From: Archangium sp. | GTDB lineage: Bacteria > Myxococcota > Myxococcia > Myxococcales > Myxococcaceae | Direction of reading: 5' to 3' | DNA: 64,000 bases | NCBI GenBank assembly: GCA_022843845.1 | Contig: JALHMW010000010.1 | Location: 62,001 to 126,000 of the forward strand | Shown here: piece by piece, positions 44,741 to 53,526 of the stretch | Layout: each line of letters starts with the position of its first letter | Numbering within the stretch: the stretch's first letter is position 1 | The notes under the pieces: generated by a model | Databases searched by the model: none | Seen by the model: the letters and a program-made list of their open reading frames with translations, nothing else | What the model was told of the DNA's origin: nothing | Made by a program: the position numbers and the translations under genes

Positions 44741-46105
44741 CTACGCGGTCTCGCGCGCCTGAGGCCCCGTGGGCTCGAGCGACTGCACGTCTTGACGGCT
44801 CAGCCACTGAAACCGCAGGAACACCGCGACGGCGACGACCGACAAGCCAACTGACAGGCCCCACCACAAGCCAACGACGCCGTGGCTGCCTCGCACGCCG
44901 AGCCACCACGAGAGCGGCAGGCCGATCGCCCAGTGACCGATGAGATTGGCGATGAAGGTGAAGCGCGTGTCCGCGTACCCGCGCAAGACACCAGCGCCGA
45001 CGCCCTGCACACCGTCGGAGATCTGAAACACCGCCGTCACCGCGAACAGTGACGCCGCGACGCCGACGACACCTTCGTTCGGTGACAACAGGCGCGCGAG
45101 CGGCTCGGGAACGAGGACGAACATGAGCGCCGTCGCCGACATGAACGCAGCGCCGCTCGCGAAGGCGACCAGCCCCGAGCGCCGCGCCGCCGGGAGATTC
45201 CTCGCGCCGACGCCCCAACCGACCCGCACACTCCCGGCGCTGCCGATGCCGACGGCGACACAGAACGTGAGGCTGGCCCAGGTGAGCGCGACCTGATGCG
45301 CGGCGCTGCTCGAGGCGCCAAGCCGCGCGGCCAACAACCCGGCGAGCCCGAAGACGCCGCCCTCCGCGAGCAGGTGCAGGCCGACCGGGAGCCCGAGCCG
45401 CGCAGCCCTCCACACCGCCCCGACGTCCAGCGAACGCCGCACGCCCTCGAGGCGTGGACCCAGCGCCGGCACCAGCACGAGGAACTGAAGCCACGTGCAC
45501 ACCGTCGTCGCGATGGCGGCGCCCGCGATGCCCATCGCTGGAATCGGCCCGGCGCCAAAGACGAGCACCACGTCGAGCCCAAAGTTGACGACGTTCGCGA
45601 AGACCATCGCTCCGACGATGGCCCGCGTTCGACCGAGGCCCTGCAGGTACGAGCGCGCGCCGACGAAGAGCAACTGCCCCGCGACACCGGGGAGTCGAAC
45701 GTCGATGTAGGTCAGCGCGCCGTCGGCGACGTCAGGCGCGACGCCGACCACCCGGAGCAACGGCCCCATCGACACGAGCGGCACCAGCAACACCAACGAC
45801 GTCGTCAGCGCGAGCCACACGCCCGTCCAGTAGTGTGAGCGCGCATCAGCGGGCCGCTTCGCGCCGATGGCCTGCGAGACGAGCGGGTCGAGCGCCATCA
45901 TCACGCCCATGCCGAAGAACATCACCGTGAAGGTGAGTGAGTTCCCGAGGCCCGCAGCAGCCTGCGCCGTCTCGGACAAGCGGCCCACCACCGCGGTGTC
46001 CACCAGGCCCATCAGCGCCTGGCCGGCCTGCGCGAGGGCGAGCGGGAGCGCCAGCGTCCACAGCGCCTTGAGCTCGTCGGTGATGGGTCGGGGCGACGGA
46101 GACAT
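44741..46105 (-). CDS. MATE-family multidrug/cation efflux transporter
   Basis: 454 aa, 12 predicted TM helices. N-terminal LWTLALPLALAQAGQALMGLVDTAVVGRLS and FGMGVMMALDPLVSQAIGA are family signatures, with the second half repeating the fold (VALTWASLTFCVAVGIGSAG). Exports organic cations or dyes in exchange for Na+ or H+. NorM-like in length. Starts 39 nt upstream-side of the aldehyde dehydrogenase gene end on the same strand, so they may be co-transcribed. Convergent with the methyltransferase gene (8 nt between the stops). Confidence 0.94.
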   Translation of the reverse strand: MSPSPRPITDELKALWTLALPLALAQAGQALMGLVDTAVVGRLSETAQAAAGLGNSLTFTVMFFGMGVMMALDPLVSQAIGAKRPADARSHYWTGVWLALTTSLVLLVPLVSMGPLLRVVGVAPDVADGALTYIDVRLPGVAGQLLFVGARSYLQGLGRTRAIVGAMVFANVVNFGLDVVLVFGAGPIPAMGIAGAAIATTVCTWLQFLVLVPALGPRLEGVRRSLDVGAVWRAARLGLPVGLHLLAEGGVFGLAGLLAARLGASSSAAHQVALTWASLTFCVAVGIGSAGSVRVGWGVGARNLPAARRSGLVAFASGAAFMSATALMFVLVPEPLARLLSPNEGVVGVAASLFAVTAVFQISDGVQGVGAGVLRGYADTRFTFIANLIGHWAIGLPLSWWLGVRGSHGVVGLWWGLSVGLSVVAVAVFLRFQWLSRQDVQSLEPTGPQARETA

Positions 46106-46144
46106 GGCGGCGGAGAGCGACGAACAGCGGCGCGGCGCCTGACG

Positions 46145-47770
46145 TCAGGGCCGCGAGAGGAACGCGTCGAGCACGGCTCGCTCCTGCGCCTGCACGAGCA
46201 CCGGCCGGCTGAACGACAGCAGCGCCTCTTTGAGGGACAACGTGCCGAAGCCCGACTTGTCCGCCGCGCTGAAGCCGAAGGAGTCGGGGCCGCGCTGGCA
46301 GACGTCGTTCACGTTCACGCGCGCGACGAAGCGGGTGAACTTTCGAACCAGCGCCCGTGCGCTCGCCGCCTGGCCCCACACCGAGGCCTGCTGACCGAAC
46401 GGAGAATGACGTTGCCACTCGAGCACCTGCTCGACGTCGTCGAACGCCGCGACGGGGACGATGGGGCCGAACTGCTCCTCGTGGAACAGCCGCATGCCCT
46501 GCTTCACCTCGGCGACGACCGCCGGGCGCATGATGGAGAACGCGCCGCGACCACCATTCGTGTTGCGCACGCTGGCGCCCTTCGAGACGGCGTCATCGAT
46601 GAGCGCGCGCATCGCGTCCAGCTTGGTCTCCTCAGGCAATGGCGTGATGCCGACCCCGGGCTGCCAGGGCATGCCGGCCTCGAGCGCGTCGACCCGCGTG
46701 GAGATCTTCGTGACGAGCGCGTCGAACACCGTGCGGTGCGCGTAGACGAGCTTCTCGGCGGTGCAGCGCTGGCCGTTGAAGCCGAGCCCACCCTTCACGA
46801 TGGCGGTCGCGGCGGCGTCGAGGTCGGCGTCGGGCAGCACCACGCACGGGTTCTTCGCGCCCAGCCCCAGGATCTTGTGGAGCGTGATGGGCGTCGGGTG
46901 CGCGCGCATGATGGCGTTGGCGGCGCCTTCGCTCCCGATGAACGCGAGCACGTCGACGACGCCGCTCGGGTTGCCGGCCACGTCGAGCTCGGTCGACGAC
47001 ATCACCGCGGGGATCACCACGCGGCCGTCACCGGGCATCAGGCTGACGACGCCCTTCGGGAAGCAGTCGCGGAACGCCTCGAGGAGCACCAGGTTCGCGA
47101 GCACTCCGAATCGCGGCGTCTTGGCGATGACGACGTTGCCCATCAAGAGCGCGGGGATGACGGTCGTGAGGAACTCGTTCACCGGGTAGTTGAAGGGCGC
47201 GACGCAGAGCACGAGGCCAAGCGGGCGGCGATGGGTGCGCGCGTAGTGCTGTTTGGAACCCGCCGAGCCGTGCTGCACCGAGAGGTCGGCCGCGCGCAGG
47301 TGCTGGAGCTCTTTGACGGTGTTGCGGATGTACTCGACGCTGCGGGTGACCTCGTCACGTGACGAGCTCCACGCCTTGCCGATCTCCCACATGAGCAGCG
47401 TGGCGATCTCGTCGGTCTTTGCTTCCACCGCTGCGGCGAAGCGCTCGACGGCGGCGATGCGACTCTCGACGTGCAGCGACGGCCACTCCCCTTCGCCATG
47501 TTTCCAGGCGCGCTCGGCAGCGGCGACGGCGAGCTTCGCGTCGTCGGCGGTCAGCTGGGCCTCGTGGCCGAGCAGCATCGTCGTCACTGCAGGCCCGAGC
47601 CGAACGGCGACGCGCGAACGCACCTCGCGGGCCTGACCGGTCCACGGAAGCACCTCGCCGTCGACCAACCAGCGCGGCCCGTGCTTCGACACGTCGACGC
47701 GAACCTTCGCGGGCACGTCGGCCGCGACGGGGAACAGCATCGCGAGGGCGTCGTCGTTCCAATCGCTCAT
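46145..47770 (-). CDS. Aldehyde dehydrogenase-superfamily protein lacking the catalytic glutamate
   Basis: 541 aa from the ATG at 47770. ALDH fold related to non-phosphorylating GAPDH-like enzymes: VSKHGPRWLVDGEVLPW at the start, LVLCVAPFNYPVNEF, the nucleotide-loop region AFIGSEGAANAIM, and the nucleophile C336 in FNGQRCTAEKL. The usual LELGGKNP with the general-base Glu is LGLGAKNP: Gly302 lies exactly 34 residues before C336, as Glu268 does before Cys302 in classical ALDHs. The later EEQFGPIVPV is intact. Dehydrogenase activity may be reduced or changed, for example toward thioester chemistry. Substrate unknown. Confidence 0.9.
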   Translation of the reverse strand: MSDWNDDALAMLFPVAADVPAKVRVDVSKHGPRWLVDGEVLPWTGQAREVRSRVAVRLGPAVTTMLLGHEAQLTADDAKLAVAAAERAWKHGEGEWPSLHVESRIAAVERFAAAVEAKTDEIATLLMWEIGKAWSSSRDEVTRSVEYIRNTVKELQHLRAADLSVQHGSAGSKQHYARTHRRPLGLVLCVAPFNYPVNEFLTTVIPALLMGNVVIAKTPRFGVLANLVLLEAFRDCFPKGVVSLMPGDGRVVIPAVMSSTELDVAGNPSGVVDVLAFIGSEGAANAIMRAHPTPITLHKILGLGAKNPCVVLPDADLDAAATAIVKGGLGFNGQRCTAEKLVYAHRTVFDALVTKISTRVDALEAGMPWQPGVGITPLPEETKLDAMRALIDDAVSKGASVRNTNGGRGAFSIMRPAVVAEVKQGMRLFHEEQFGPIVPVAAFDDVEQVLEWQRHSPFGQQASVWGQAASARALVRKFTRFVARVNVNDVCQRGPDSFGFSAADKSGFGTLSLKEALLSFSRPVLVQAQERAVLDAFLSRP

Positions 47771-47852
47771 GGGGCGCACCTTGCCACGGTGACGCAAAGC
47801 TGGTCGTCACGATTGAGTCGACGCCATCGCTCCCTGGACGTACCGTCGATTC

Positions 47853-48410
47853 ATGCGACCACGCGTCTCGGTGTACCTGGGCGTCAGCCTCGACCTTCGC
47901 ATCGCGCGAGACGACGGAAGGCTCGACTGGCTGGAGCGCTACAGCGACCCATCTGTCGGCGACTACGGCTACGCGGCGTTCATGGCGACGGTGGACACGC
48001 TCGTCATGGGCCGCTCCACGTTCGACACGGTGCTTGGGTTCGGCGCGTGGCCGTTCGCCGCGAAGCGGGTGGTGGTGTTCACCAACCGCCCACTCGACAC
48101 CAACCCCGGCGTCGAGACCGTCTCGGGGTCGCTCGTCAGCGCGCTCGAGTCGCTCCATTCTCGCGGCGCCCGTCACGTCTATCTCGACGGTGGAAGGCTC
48201 GTGCAGCAGGGACTCACCGAAGGCGTCGTCGACGCGCTGACGTTGTCCATCGTTCCCCACCTGTTGGGCAGCGGTCGACCGCTCTTCACCAACGGGTTGC
48301 CGGAGCTCGCGCTGCAGCTCGTCGGCAGTCAGGCGTTCCCGACGGGCCTGGTGCAGCTGCGCTATCAGCGCGCCGAGGCCGCGCCCGGCACCACCGGCGT
48401 CGAGCGCTGA
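47853..48410 (+). CDS. RibD/DHFR-fold reductase family protein
   Basis: 185 aa. Dihydrofolate-reductase-like fold of the RibD C-terminal (YwjB/YyaP) group: SVYLGVSLDLRIARDDGRLDWL, TVDTLVMGRSTFDTVLGF, KRVVVFTNRPLD, HVYLDGGRLVQQGL and LSIVPHLLGSGRPLF. Uses NADPH; the substrate in this group is usually unknown and it is not the canonical folate enzyme, which is separately encoded at 59919. Convergent with the iron permease gene; the two coding regions overlap by 46 nt at their 3' ends. Confidence 0.9.
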   Translation: MRPRVSVYLGVSLDLRIARDDGRLDWLERYSDPSVGDYGYAAFMATVDTLVMGRSTFDTVLGFGAWPFAAKRVVVFTNRPLDTNPGVETVSGSLVSALESLHSRGARHVYLDGGRLVQQGLTEGVVDALTLSIVPHLLGSGRPLFTNGLPELALQLVGSQAFPTGLVQLRYQRAEAAPGTTGVER

Positions 48411-50197
48411 CGGCGGCTCCACAGCCACCAACTCAGCGGCAGCGCAGCGAGCGCCACCTGCGGCAGCACCGTGAGCCAGTCGGGAAAGAGGCCCAGCGGC
48501 GCGAAGGTGACGAACGGCATCGGCGCGAGCGGCAACACGCCAAGCTCTTGCAGCCCGTGGAGGCCCTTGCCCAGCAGCATCACGGCCGTCGCGATGAGGA
48601 GCACCGTCGACACGTTGAAGAGCGTCTTCATCGGCAGCTTGAACCCGACGGTGCGCACGAAGAGGACGAAGCCCAGCAACGCGACGAGACCGGCGAGTGA
48701 GCCCCACACCACGCCATCGCGGGAGTCGGCGGCGAGGCCCTGGAGGAACAGCGCGGTCTCGACCGTCTCACGGCCGACCGAGGTGAACGAGATGGTGAAG
48801 AGCCCGAGCGCGCTCCCGCTGCCAAGTGCGTCTTTCATCTTCGCGCGCAGGTCACCCATCATCGCGCTGACGTTCGCGCGCGCGTTGAGCCAGAGCGCCG
48901 CGTAGAGGAGCAGGCCGACGGCGAAGAGCGCGACCACTGTCTCGAGCCATTCCCGGTTGGCGCCTGCGAGCAGTGACTGGCCGAAGACGAAGGCGACGAC
49001 GCCGAAGACGAGCGCAGAGATCCACCCTGCGTGAACGATCCTCACCTGTGCGTCAGCGCCCATCTTCTTCATCACCGCGAGCAACGCGCCGACGACGATG
49101 GTGGCCTCGAAGCCTTCGCGCAGCAGAATGAAGAGGGCCGCAAAGAAGACGGACCAGAAGTCTCCACGGGTCGACGCGCTCGTGTCGGCCAGCAGCGCGA
49201 GGAGCTTCGACACTTCTGGCTCGAAGCCTTCACGGTTCTGCGCGGCGAGGCGGGTCTGGGTGAAGGCCTTCTCGAGCCGGTCGACGAGCTGCGGGTCTCG
49301 CGCGCGGAGCATCGGCTCGATGGGCTCGAGGCCCAGCAGATAGGCGTCGACGACGGCTTTGCGCGCGGCGTCCCACTCGCCGTTCTTCGCCAGGCTGCGC
49401 GCAGTCTCGAGGCCCGCGCGCGCGACCGACATCGACGACGACGCATCGACGACCGGGAGCTCGCGCCGAGCACACGAAACACCATCGGCGCCCAGCTGCG
49501 CAGTGAGCTCCGCGTCGGTGGAGGTCGCGAGTGCCTCGAGCCACAGGGGCGCCCCCTTCGTCACGCAAGCGGGCTGCCTCAGGGAGAAAACGAAGAACGC
49601 CACGCTCCACCGCTCGGCATCGGAGAGGGCTGCGAACGCTGGCATCGCCGTGCCCGTGATGCCGAACGTGGTGGTGTTGAAGACCTTGTACGGCGTGAGG
49701 GTCTCCATGCGCGCGGCGTCGTGAAAGTTGGCCGGCGCAGGCGTCATGCCGGTCGCGGCTGGTCCATCAGCACGGCCGTCGTTGCCGTGACAGCTCGCGC
49801 AATGAGTCGTGAAGAGCGTCTTGCCGGCAACGAGGTCGGGCGTCACGCGAGGTGAGCGTGAGAGGTTCTTCGCGGCGATGATCTCCCGCGCGAGCTCACG
49901 GCATTGCACGACGACACCTTCCGCGGGAGCCACGGCGTCGATGTCGGCTTTCAATTGCCGCGCGCGAACGAGGTACGGCGCGCCCTCGGGCCCAAGGTCG
50001 GTCAACGTCGCGATCGCCTCGTCAGCCAGACCTCGTTGTTCAGCGAGCTCGTCGGCGTTCTGCTCGGCGACCGCCGCGGCGTAGTCACCCTCGAGGTACT
50101 GCAGGAGCCCGACGACGCGGTGCCAGCCTGAGGCCGAGTCGTCTCCCAATGCGGCTGTGCTCAACACCAGCACGAACGTCAGGGTCCACGTGCGCAT
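48365..50197 (-). CDS. Cytochrome c-FTR1 iron permease fusion
   Basis: 610 aa from the ATG at 50197, preceded by AAGGAG 7 nt upstream. A signal peptide (about 1-17) leads to a helical periplasmic region, a cytochrome c domain with CASCH at C133-H137 and a distal Met in GTAMPAFAALSD, then about seven TM helices of the FTR1/EfeU iron permease. Both REXXE iron motifs are present: LREGFEATIVVG and GRETVETALFL. In such fusions the haem domain probably oxidises Fe(II) or receives the electron during Fe(III) uptake. Divergent from the TIGR02996-type gene, with an AT-rich inverted repeat between them. Confidence 0.92.
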   Translation of the reverse strand: MRTWTLTFVLVLSTAALGDDSASGWHRVVGLLQYLEGDYAAAVAEQNADELAEQRGLADEAIATLTDLGPEGAPYLVRARQLKADIDAVAPAEGVVVQCRELAREIIAAKNLSRSPRVTPDLVAGKTLFTTHCASCHGNDGRADGPAATGMTPAPANFHDAARMETLTPYKVFNTTTFGITGTAMPAFAALSDAERWSVAFFVFSLRQPACVTKGAPLWLEALATSTDAELTAQLGADGVSCARRELPVVDASSSMSVARAGLETARSLAKNGEWDAARKAVVDAYLLGLEPIEPMLRARDPQLVDRLEKAFTQTRLAAQNREGFEPEVSKLLALLADTSASTRGDFWSVFFAALFILLREGFEATIVVGALLAVMKKMGADAQVRIVHAGWISALVFGVVAFVFGQSLLAGANREWLETVVALFAVGLLLYAALWLNARANVSAMMGDLRAKMKDALGSGSALGLFTISFTSVGRETVETALFLQGLAADSRDGVVWGSLAGLVALLGFVLFVRTVGFKLPMKTLFNVSTVLLIATAVMLLGKGLHGLQELGVLPLAPMPFVTFAPLGLFPDWLTVLPQVALAALPLSWWLWSRRQRSTPVVPGAASAR

Positions 50198-50231
50198 GAG
50201 GTCGCTCCTTGAAGAGCAGAGGAGCTTCGTC

Positions 50232-50254
50232 ATTTTGCGAGTGCATGTCAAAAT
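50232..50254. promoter_or_regulatory. Inverted repeat upstream of the iron permease gene (putative operator)
   Basis: ATTTTG (50232-50237) and CAAAAT (50249-50254) are a perfect inverted repeat around an 11-nt spacer, in an AT-rich island that contrasts with the surroundings. It lies 35-57 bases upstream of the permease start, where an iron-responsive repressor (Fur-like) would block a promoter. It does not match the classical Fur box well, so regulator identity is open. It is also within the 102-bp gap that serves the divergent TIGR02996-type gene. Confidence 0.35.
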
Positions 50255-50299
50255 CAACAACAAGCATCTTGCTCCGAGAGGAACGCGTGCGGTTCCACT

Positions 50300-51886
50300 A
50301 TGAGCCACCGAATGAGCAAACAGCTGCTCGCGGCCCTGTCCGCTGGACCGAATGAGAAGGCCCTCGCTCTCGCCCTCACTGAGTGGAGGAAGGCGCCTGC
50401 GCCCGGGCTCGGCGAGCTCGTGGAGGTTTTGTCGGAGAAGCTCCCCTCGCCCGGCATCCAGTGGCCGAAGAAGACCTCGGCGCTCCAGCGGGCGTGGCTC
50501 GACAAGGGGCTTCGACCGGAGCCGAGCGCGCGACGCGCGTTGCTCGACGCCCTCACGAGAGACGCGTTCGATGGTGGAGACTCGACCCGTTTCCGAGCTC
50601 GCCTTGCCCTTGTCGCTCGCTGGCCACCAGACCCACGCACCGCGAGCGCCTTGCGAGACCTGCTCGAGAAGGAGGCTCGCCGGGCTCGAGACGGCATGTT
50701 CAGCGCTCGGTACCTGCGGCCCCTCATCGCGACGCTCGTCAGGCAACGAGACTCACGAACCAGGCCGTGGCTCGAGCGGTTCATCTCTCACAACCCGTGC
50801 CGCGCCTCGATTCTCCGACAGGAGCTCGTCGCTCTCGCCGAGCGCGCCCTCGAGAAGTGCGCAGTCGTGGCCGACCCTCCGTGGCTTTCGCAGGCGCTCC
50901 CGACCTCGTCGGCGCCGAAGCGCCTGAGCGTCGAGCAGATGATGGGCGCGGTCTTCGCGGCGCCTGACGATCGCGCCCGCCGCCTCGTCCTCGCAGACGT
51001 GTTCATGGAGCAAGACGACCCTCGGGGTCCCTTCTTCGCCCTCAACCTCGCGGCGAGCGACCGGCGGCTCACGAGCGACGAGTCGAGGACCTGCGAGAAG
51101 CTCCAGAAGCGGCTCAAGGAGCAGCTGCTCGGCGACCTCGCGCCCATCACGAAGTCGGCGGTGTTCTGTGATGGCTTCGCGCAGGAGCTCGTCCTCGCTG
51201 CGACGTGGAAGAGCCCGGCAACCGTCTGGCGAGACGCCTTCTCGTCGAAGTGGATGAACACCGTTCGACACGTCGATGGAGGAGACGCCTACGAAGCGAC
51301 GATGCGAGAGCTGCTCGAGGTGGCGCCACCCTCGCTCAGGAGCCTGACCACGGACTCTCGCCAGCTCCAGCGGGTCGGCACCACGAAGATCGCTCCGCGT
51401 CTCGAGGGTCTTCGAGTCACGGGCCCTGCGTCGAAGGAGGCGCGGCGCCACCTCGAGCGGTTCGAGAACCTCCGATGGATCGAGAGCTTCGGTGATCTCC
51501 GCGAAGTCACGTCGTGGATGGACGCCGCCGGTGCGCTCGAGCTCGTCAGGGTTCGGCTCGAAGGCTCGGCACACCGCCAGGTCAGAGAGGGCATCCGCGC
51601 GACGCTCGTCGCTGCCGCCGAGCACTGGTGCACACGCACTTCGATTCCGGCGCTGGAGCTCAACGATTGGAAGTTCGAGCGGGTTGGTCGCTCTCTCGCG
51701 TTGTCGTGGGTGGGAGCGCCCATCTGGGGAGACTTCGAGTCGTGGGCGCTCGTGGAATTGACATCAGCGAAGCGCCTGCCGGTCAAACAGGTGACGGCCG
51801 AGTTTGCTCCGGCAGTCATCAACCTCACCCCTTCGCTGAAGGCAGCACTGGGAAAACACCTGCCACCCGGAACTCGACGCGCCTGA
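50300..51886 (+). CDS. TIGR02996-domain protein at the head of the MoxR cluster
   Basis: 528 aa, from the ATG at 50300 (or 50312). Residues about 1-195 are helical repeats (LGELVEVLSEKL, RTASALRDLLEKEARR). Residues about 215-260 match the myxobacterial/planctomycete TIGR02996 repeat-companion domain (VFAAPDDRARRLVLADVFME, then DDPRGPFFALNLA). The remaining part is a leucine-rich-repeat-like region (CDGFAQELVLAATW, RLEGLRVTGPA, LRWIESFGDLREVTSW). No enzyme motif or signal peptide. It precedes the MoxR operon by 84 nt on the same strand; similar low-complexity repeat logic recurs in the last gene of that operon, which suggests a functional link. Confidence 0.78.
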   Translation: MSHRMSKQLLAALSAGPNEKALALALTEWRKAPAPGLGELVEVLSEKLPSPGIQWPKKTSALQRAWLDKGLRPEPSARRALLDALTRDAFDGGDSTRFRARLALVARWPPDPRTASALRDLLEKEARRARDGMFSARYLRPLIATLVRQRDSRTRPWLERFISHNPCRASILRQELVALAERALEKCAVVADPPWLSQALPTSSAPKRLSVEQMMGAVFAAPDDRARRLVLADVFMEQDDPRGPFFALNLAASDRRLTSDESRTCEKLQKRLKEQLLGDLAPITKSAVFCDGFAQELVLAATWKSPATVWRDAFSSKWMNTVRHVDGGDAYEATMRELLEVAPPSLRSLTTDSRQLQRVGTTKIAPRLEGLRVTGPASKEARRHLERFENLRWIESFGDLREVTSWMDAAGALELVRVRLEGSAHRQVREGIRATLVAAAEHWCTRTSIPALELNDWKFERVGRSLALSWVGAPIWGDFESWALVELTSAKRLPVKQVTAEFAPAVINLTPSLKAALGKHLPPGTRRA

Positions 51887-51970
51887 CGACTGGCATCGCG
51901 ATGACGGGTCGCTGCTCGGAGACGCGGTGACTCTGGGCGCGCGGCGCTCGACTAGTCTCCGAAAGCCCTC

Positions 51971-53113
51971 ATGACAGCCTCTCTCTCTGAAGCCTCGCTG
52001 GCCGTTCGAGACGCCCTCACTGCCGCCGGCCAGGGGCTGGTCGAGCGGGAACAGCTCGTCGACCTCATCGCGCTCACCGCCATCGCGGGAGAACACCTGC
52101 TCGTCATCGGGCCTCCCGGAACGGCCAAGAGTGAGGCCGTGCGACGCGTCGCGAAGACGCTGGGCGGCCGCTACTTCGAGTACCTGCTCGGGCGCTTCAC
52201 CGAGCCGTCGGAGGTGTTCGGGCCCATCGATCTGCGCAAGCTCAAGGAGGGCATCGTCGAGACGCAGACGGCGGGCATGCTCCCCGAGGCCGACATCGCG
52301 TTCCTCGACGAGGTGTTCCTCGGCTCGACGGCGATCCTCAACACGCTGCTCGGCCTGCTCAACGAGCGCGTCTTCCGGCGCGGCCACACCACGATGAAGA
52401 GCCCGCTTCGTGTGTGCATCGGCGCGTCGAACGCGATTCCTGAAGAGCCGTCGCTCGCCGCGTTCGCCGACCGCTTTCTGGTGCGGGTGTTCGTCGAGCC
52501 AATCGCCGACGCGAAGCTCGAGGCGCTGCTCGATGGTGGCGCTGCGCTGGCCCGCTCGTCGCTCGAGCAACGCGCCTCGCTCGAGCTCGTCGACGCGCTG
52601 TCGACCGCGGCGCGGCTCGCGAACACCTCACGGCTGAGAGATCCACTCGCGCACGCGGTGCGGCTCCTTCGCAAGGCCGGCGTGGAGCTGTCGGACCGGC
52701 GCGTCGTCAAGGTGCAACGCCTGGCCTGCGCCGCCGCCGTGCTGGGAGGGCGCACCGAGCCCACCGACGCTGACCTCTGGCCGATTCTCTACGCGGTGCC
52801 GACGCTCGATGGGCAGCGGCTCGCGCAAGACGTGCTGAAGGACGTGCTCAAGCACTCGCAGAGCTCCACGCTCATCGCGGCGGCCGAGGCTGCGTCGAAC
52901 GCGCCGGGCGCCCGCGCGGCCCGCATCGTCGAGACCGCGACCGGGCTCTTCGCGCAGTCACCTGCCTCTGAGGACGTCAGCGGACGCGAGCGCTGGAAGC
53001 TCAAGCTCGAGGGCGTCGTGAGAGAGATCGACGCTTCGTTCGACACCAACGCGCTGCCACCGACGCTCGCGCCAGTCCGAGCGCGCCTCGCGGAGCTCCT
53101 GGCCACGCCGTGA
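51971..53113 (+). CDS. MoxR/RavA-type AAA+ ATPase of a MoxR-vWA-beta-propeller system
   Basis: 380 aa chaperone-like ATPase. Walker A GPPGTAKS (47-54), Walker B IAFLDE (D113, E114), RavA-like signature GRFTEPSEVFGPIDLRKLKE, sensor 1 CIGASNAIPEE, and an arginine-finger region ADRFLVRVFVEP. The C-terminal third is helical lid. MoxR proteins remodel or activate partners carrying vWA domains; here the vWA-like partner is encoded two genes downstream. GTGA overlap with the next gene starts a chain of five coupled genes. ATG at 51971 gives the family's normal length. Confidence 0.93.
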   Translation: MTASLSEASLAVRDALTAAGQGLVEREQLVDLIALTAIAGEHLLVIGPPGTAKSEAVRRVAKTLGGRYFEYLLGRFTEPSEVFGPIDLRKLKEGIVETQTAGMLPEADIAFLDEVFLGSTAILNTLLGLLNERVFRRGHTTMKSPLRVCIGASNAIPEEPSLAAFADRFLVRVFVEPIADAKLEALLDGGAALARSSLEQRASLELVDALSTAARLANTSRLRDPLAHAVRLLRKAGVELSDRRVVKVQRLACAAAVLGGRTEPTDADLWPILYAVPTLDGQRLAQDVLKDVLKHSQSSTLIAAAEAASNAPGARAARIVETATGLFAQSPASEDVSGRERWKLKLEGVVREIDASFDTNALPPTLAPVRARLAELLATP

Positions 53114-53526
53114 CTCCGACGCTGCGACCACGAGCAGAGGCGCTGGCTCCACGCGCCGTGGTGGGCGAAGGCCTCGTCGCGCGCGCCCTCGCGAACCGGC
53201 TCCTCGGATGCACCGCAGAGCAGCTCCGCCAGCTTCGGGTGGTCGTGACGCCGGAGCTGCTCGTCGCGCTCGGGCCCGAAGACGTGTTGCCGTGGGTCGA
53301 TGGCGTCCGCTACCTCGGCTGCGAAGCGGGGACGCCGGGACTGCTGCTGCCGACGACACGGGAGGCGACGGTCGCGGCGATGCTGCTCGAGCGGGCGCTG
53401 CGTCGCGCGCATCACCTCCCCGACGGACCGTTCGTGCTGCTCTCGATGGAGCTGCTGGTGCCACTCGGCCGCGCCGTCATTCCGGGCCGCAGCGTCCTCG
53501 CGCCGTTGCTGGAGGCCGCCTCGTGA
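53110..53526 (+). CDS. Small conserved component of the MoxR-vWA-propeller operon (bpX5-like by position)
   Basis: 138 aa from a GTG that overlaps the MoxR stop by 4 nt. Soluble, no TM or signal. Content is helix then alternating strands and helices (VVGEGLVARALANRLLG, LRVVVTPELLVALGPED, LLLPTTREATVAAMLLERAL). A possible match to the small bpX5-type component that sits between MoxR and the vWA gene in ternary systems; this is assigned by gene order rather than by a recognised motif. It ends in GTGA, overlapping the vWA gene. Confidence 0.72.
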   Translation: MTPTLRPRAEALAPRAVVGEGLVARALANRLLGCTAEQLRQLRVVVTPELLVALGPEDVLPWVDGVRYLGCEAGTPGLLLPTTREATVAAMLLERALRRAHHLPDGPFVLLSMELLVPLGRAVIPGRSVLAPLLEAAS

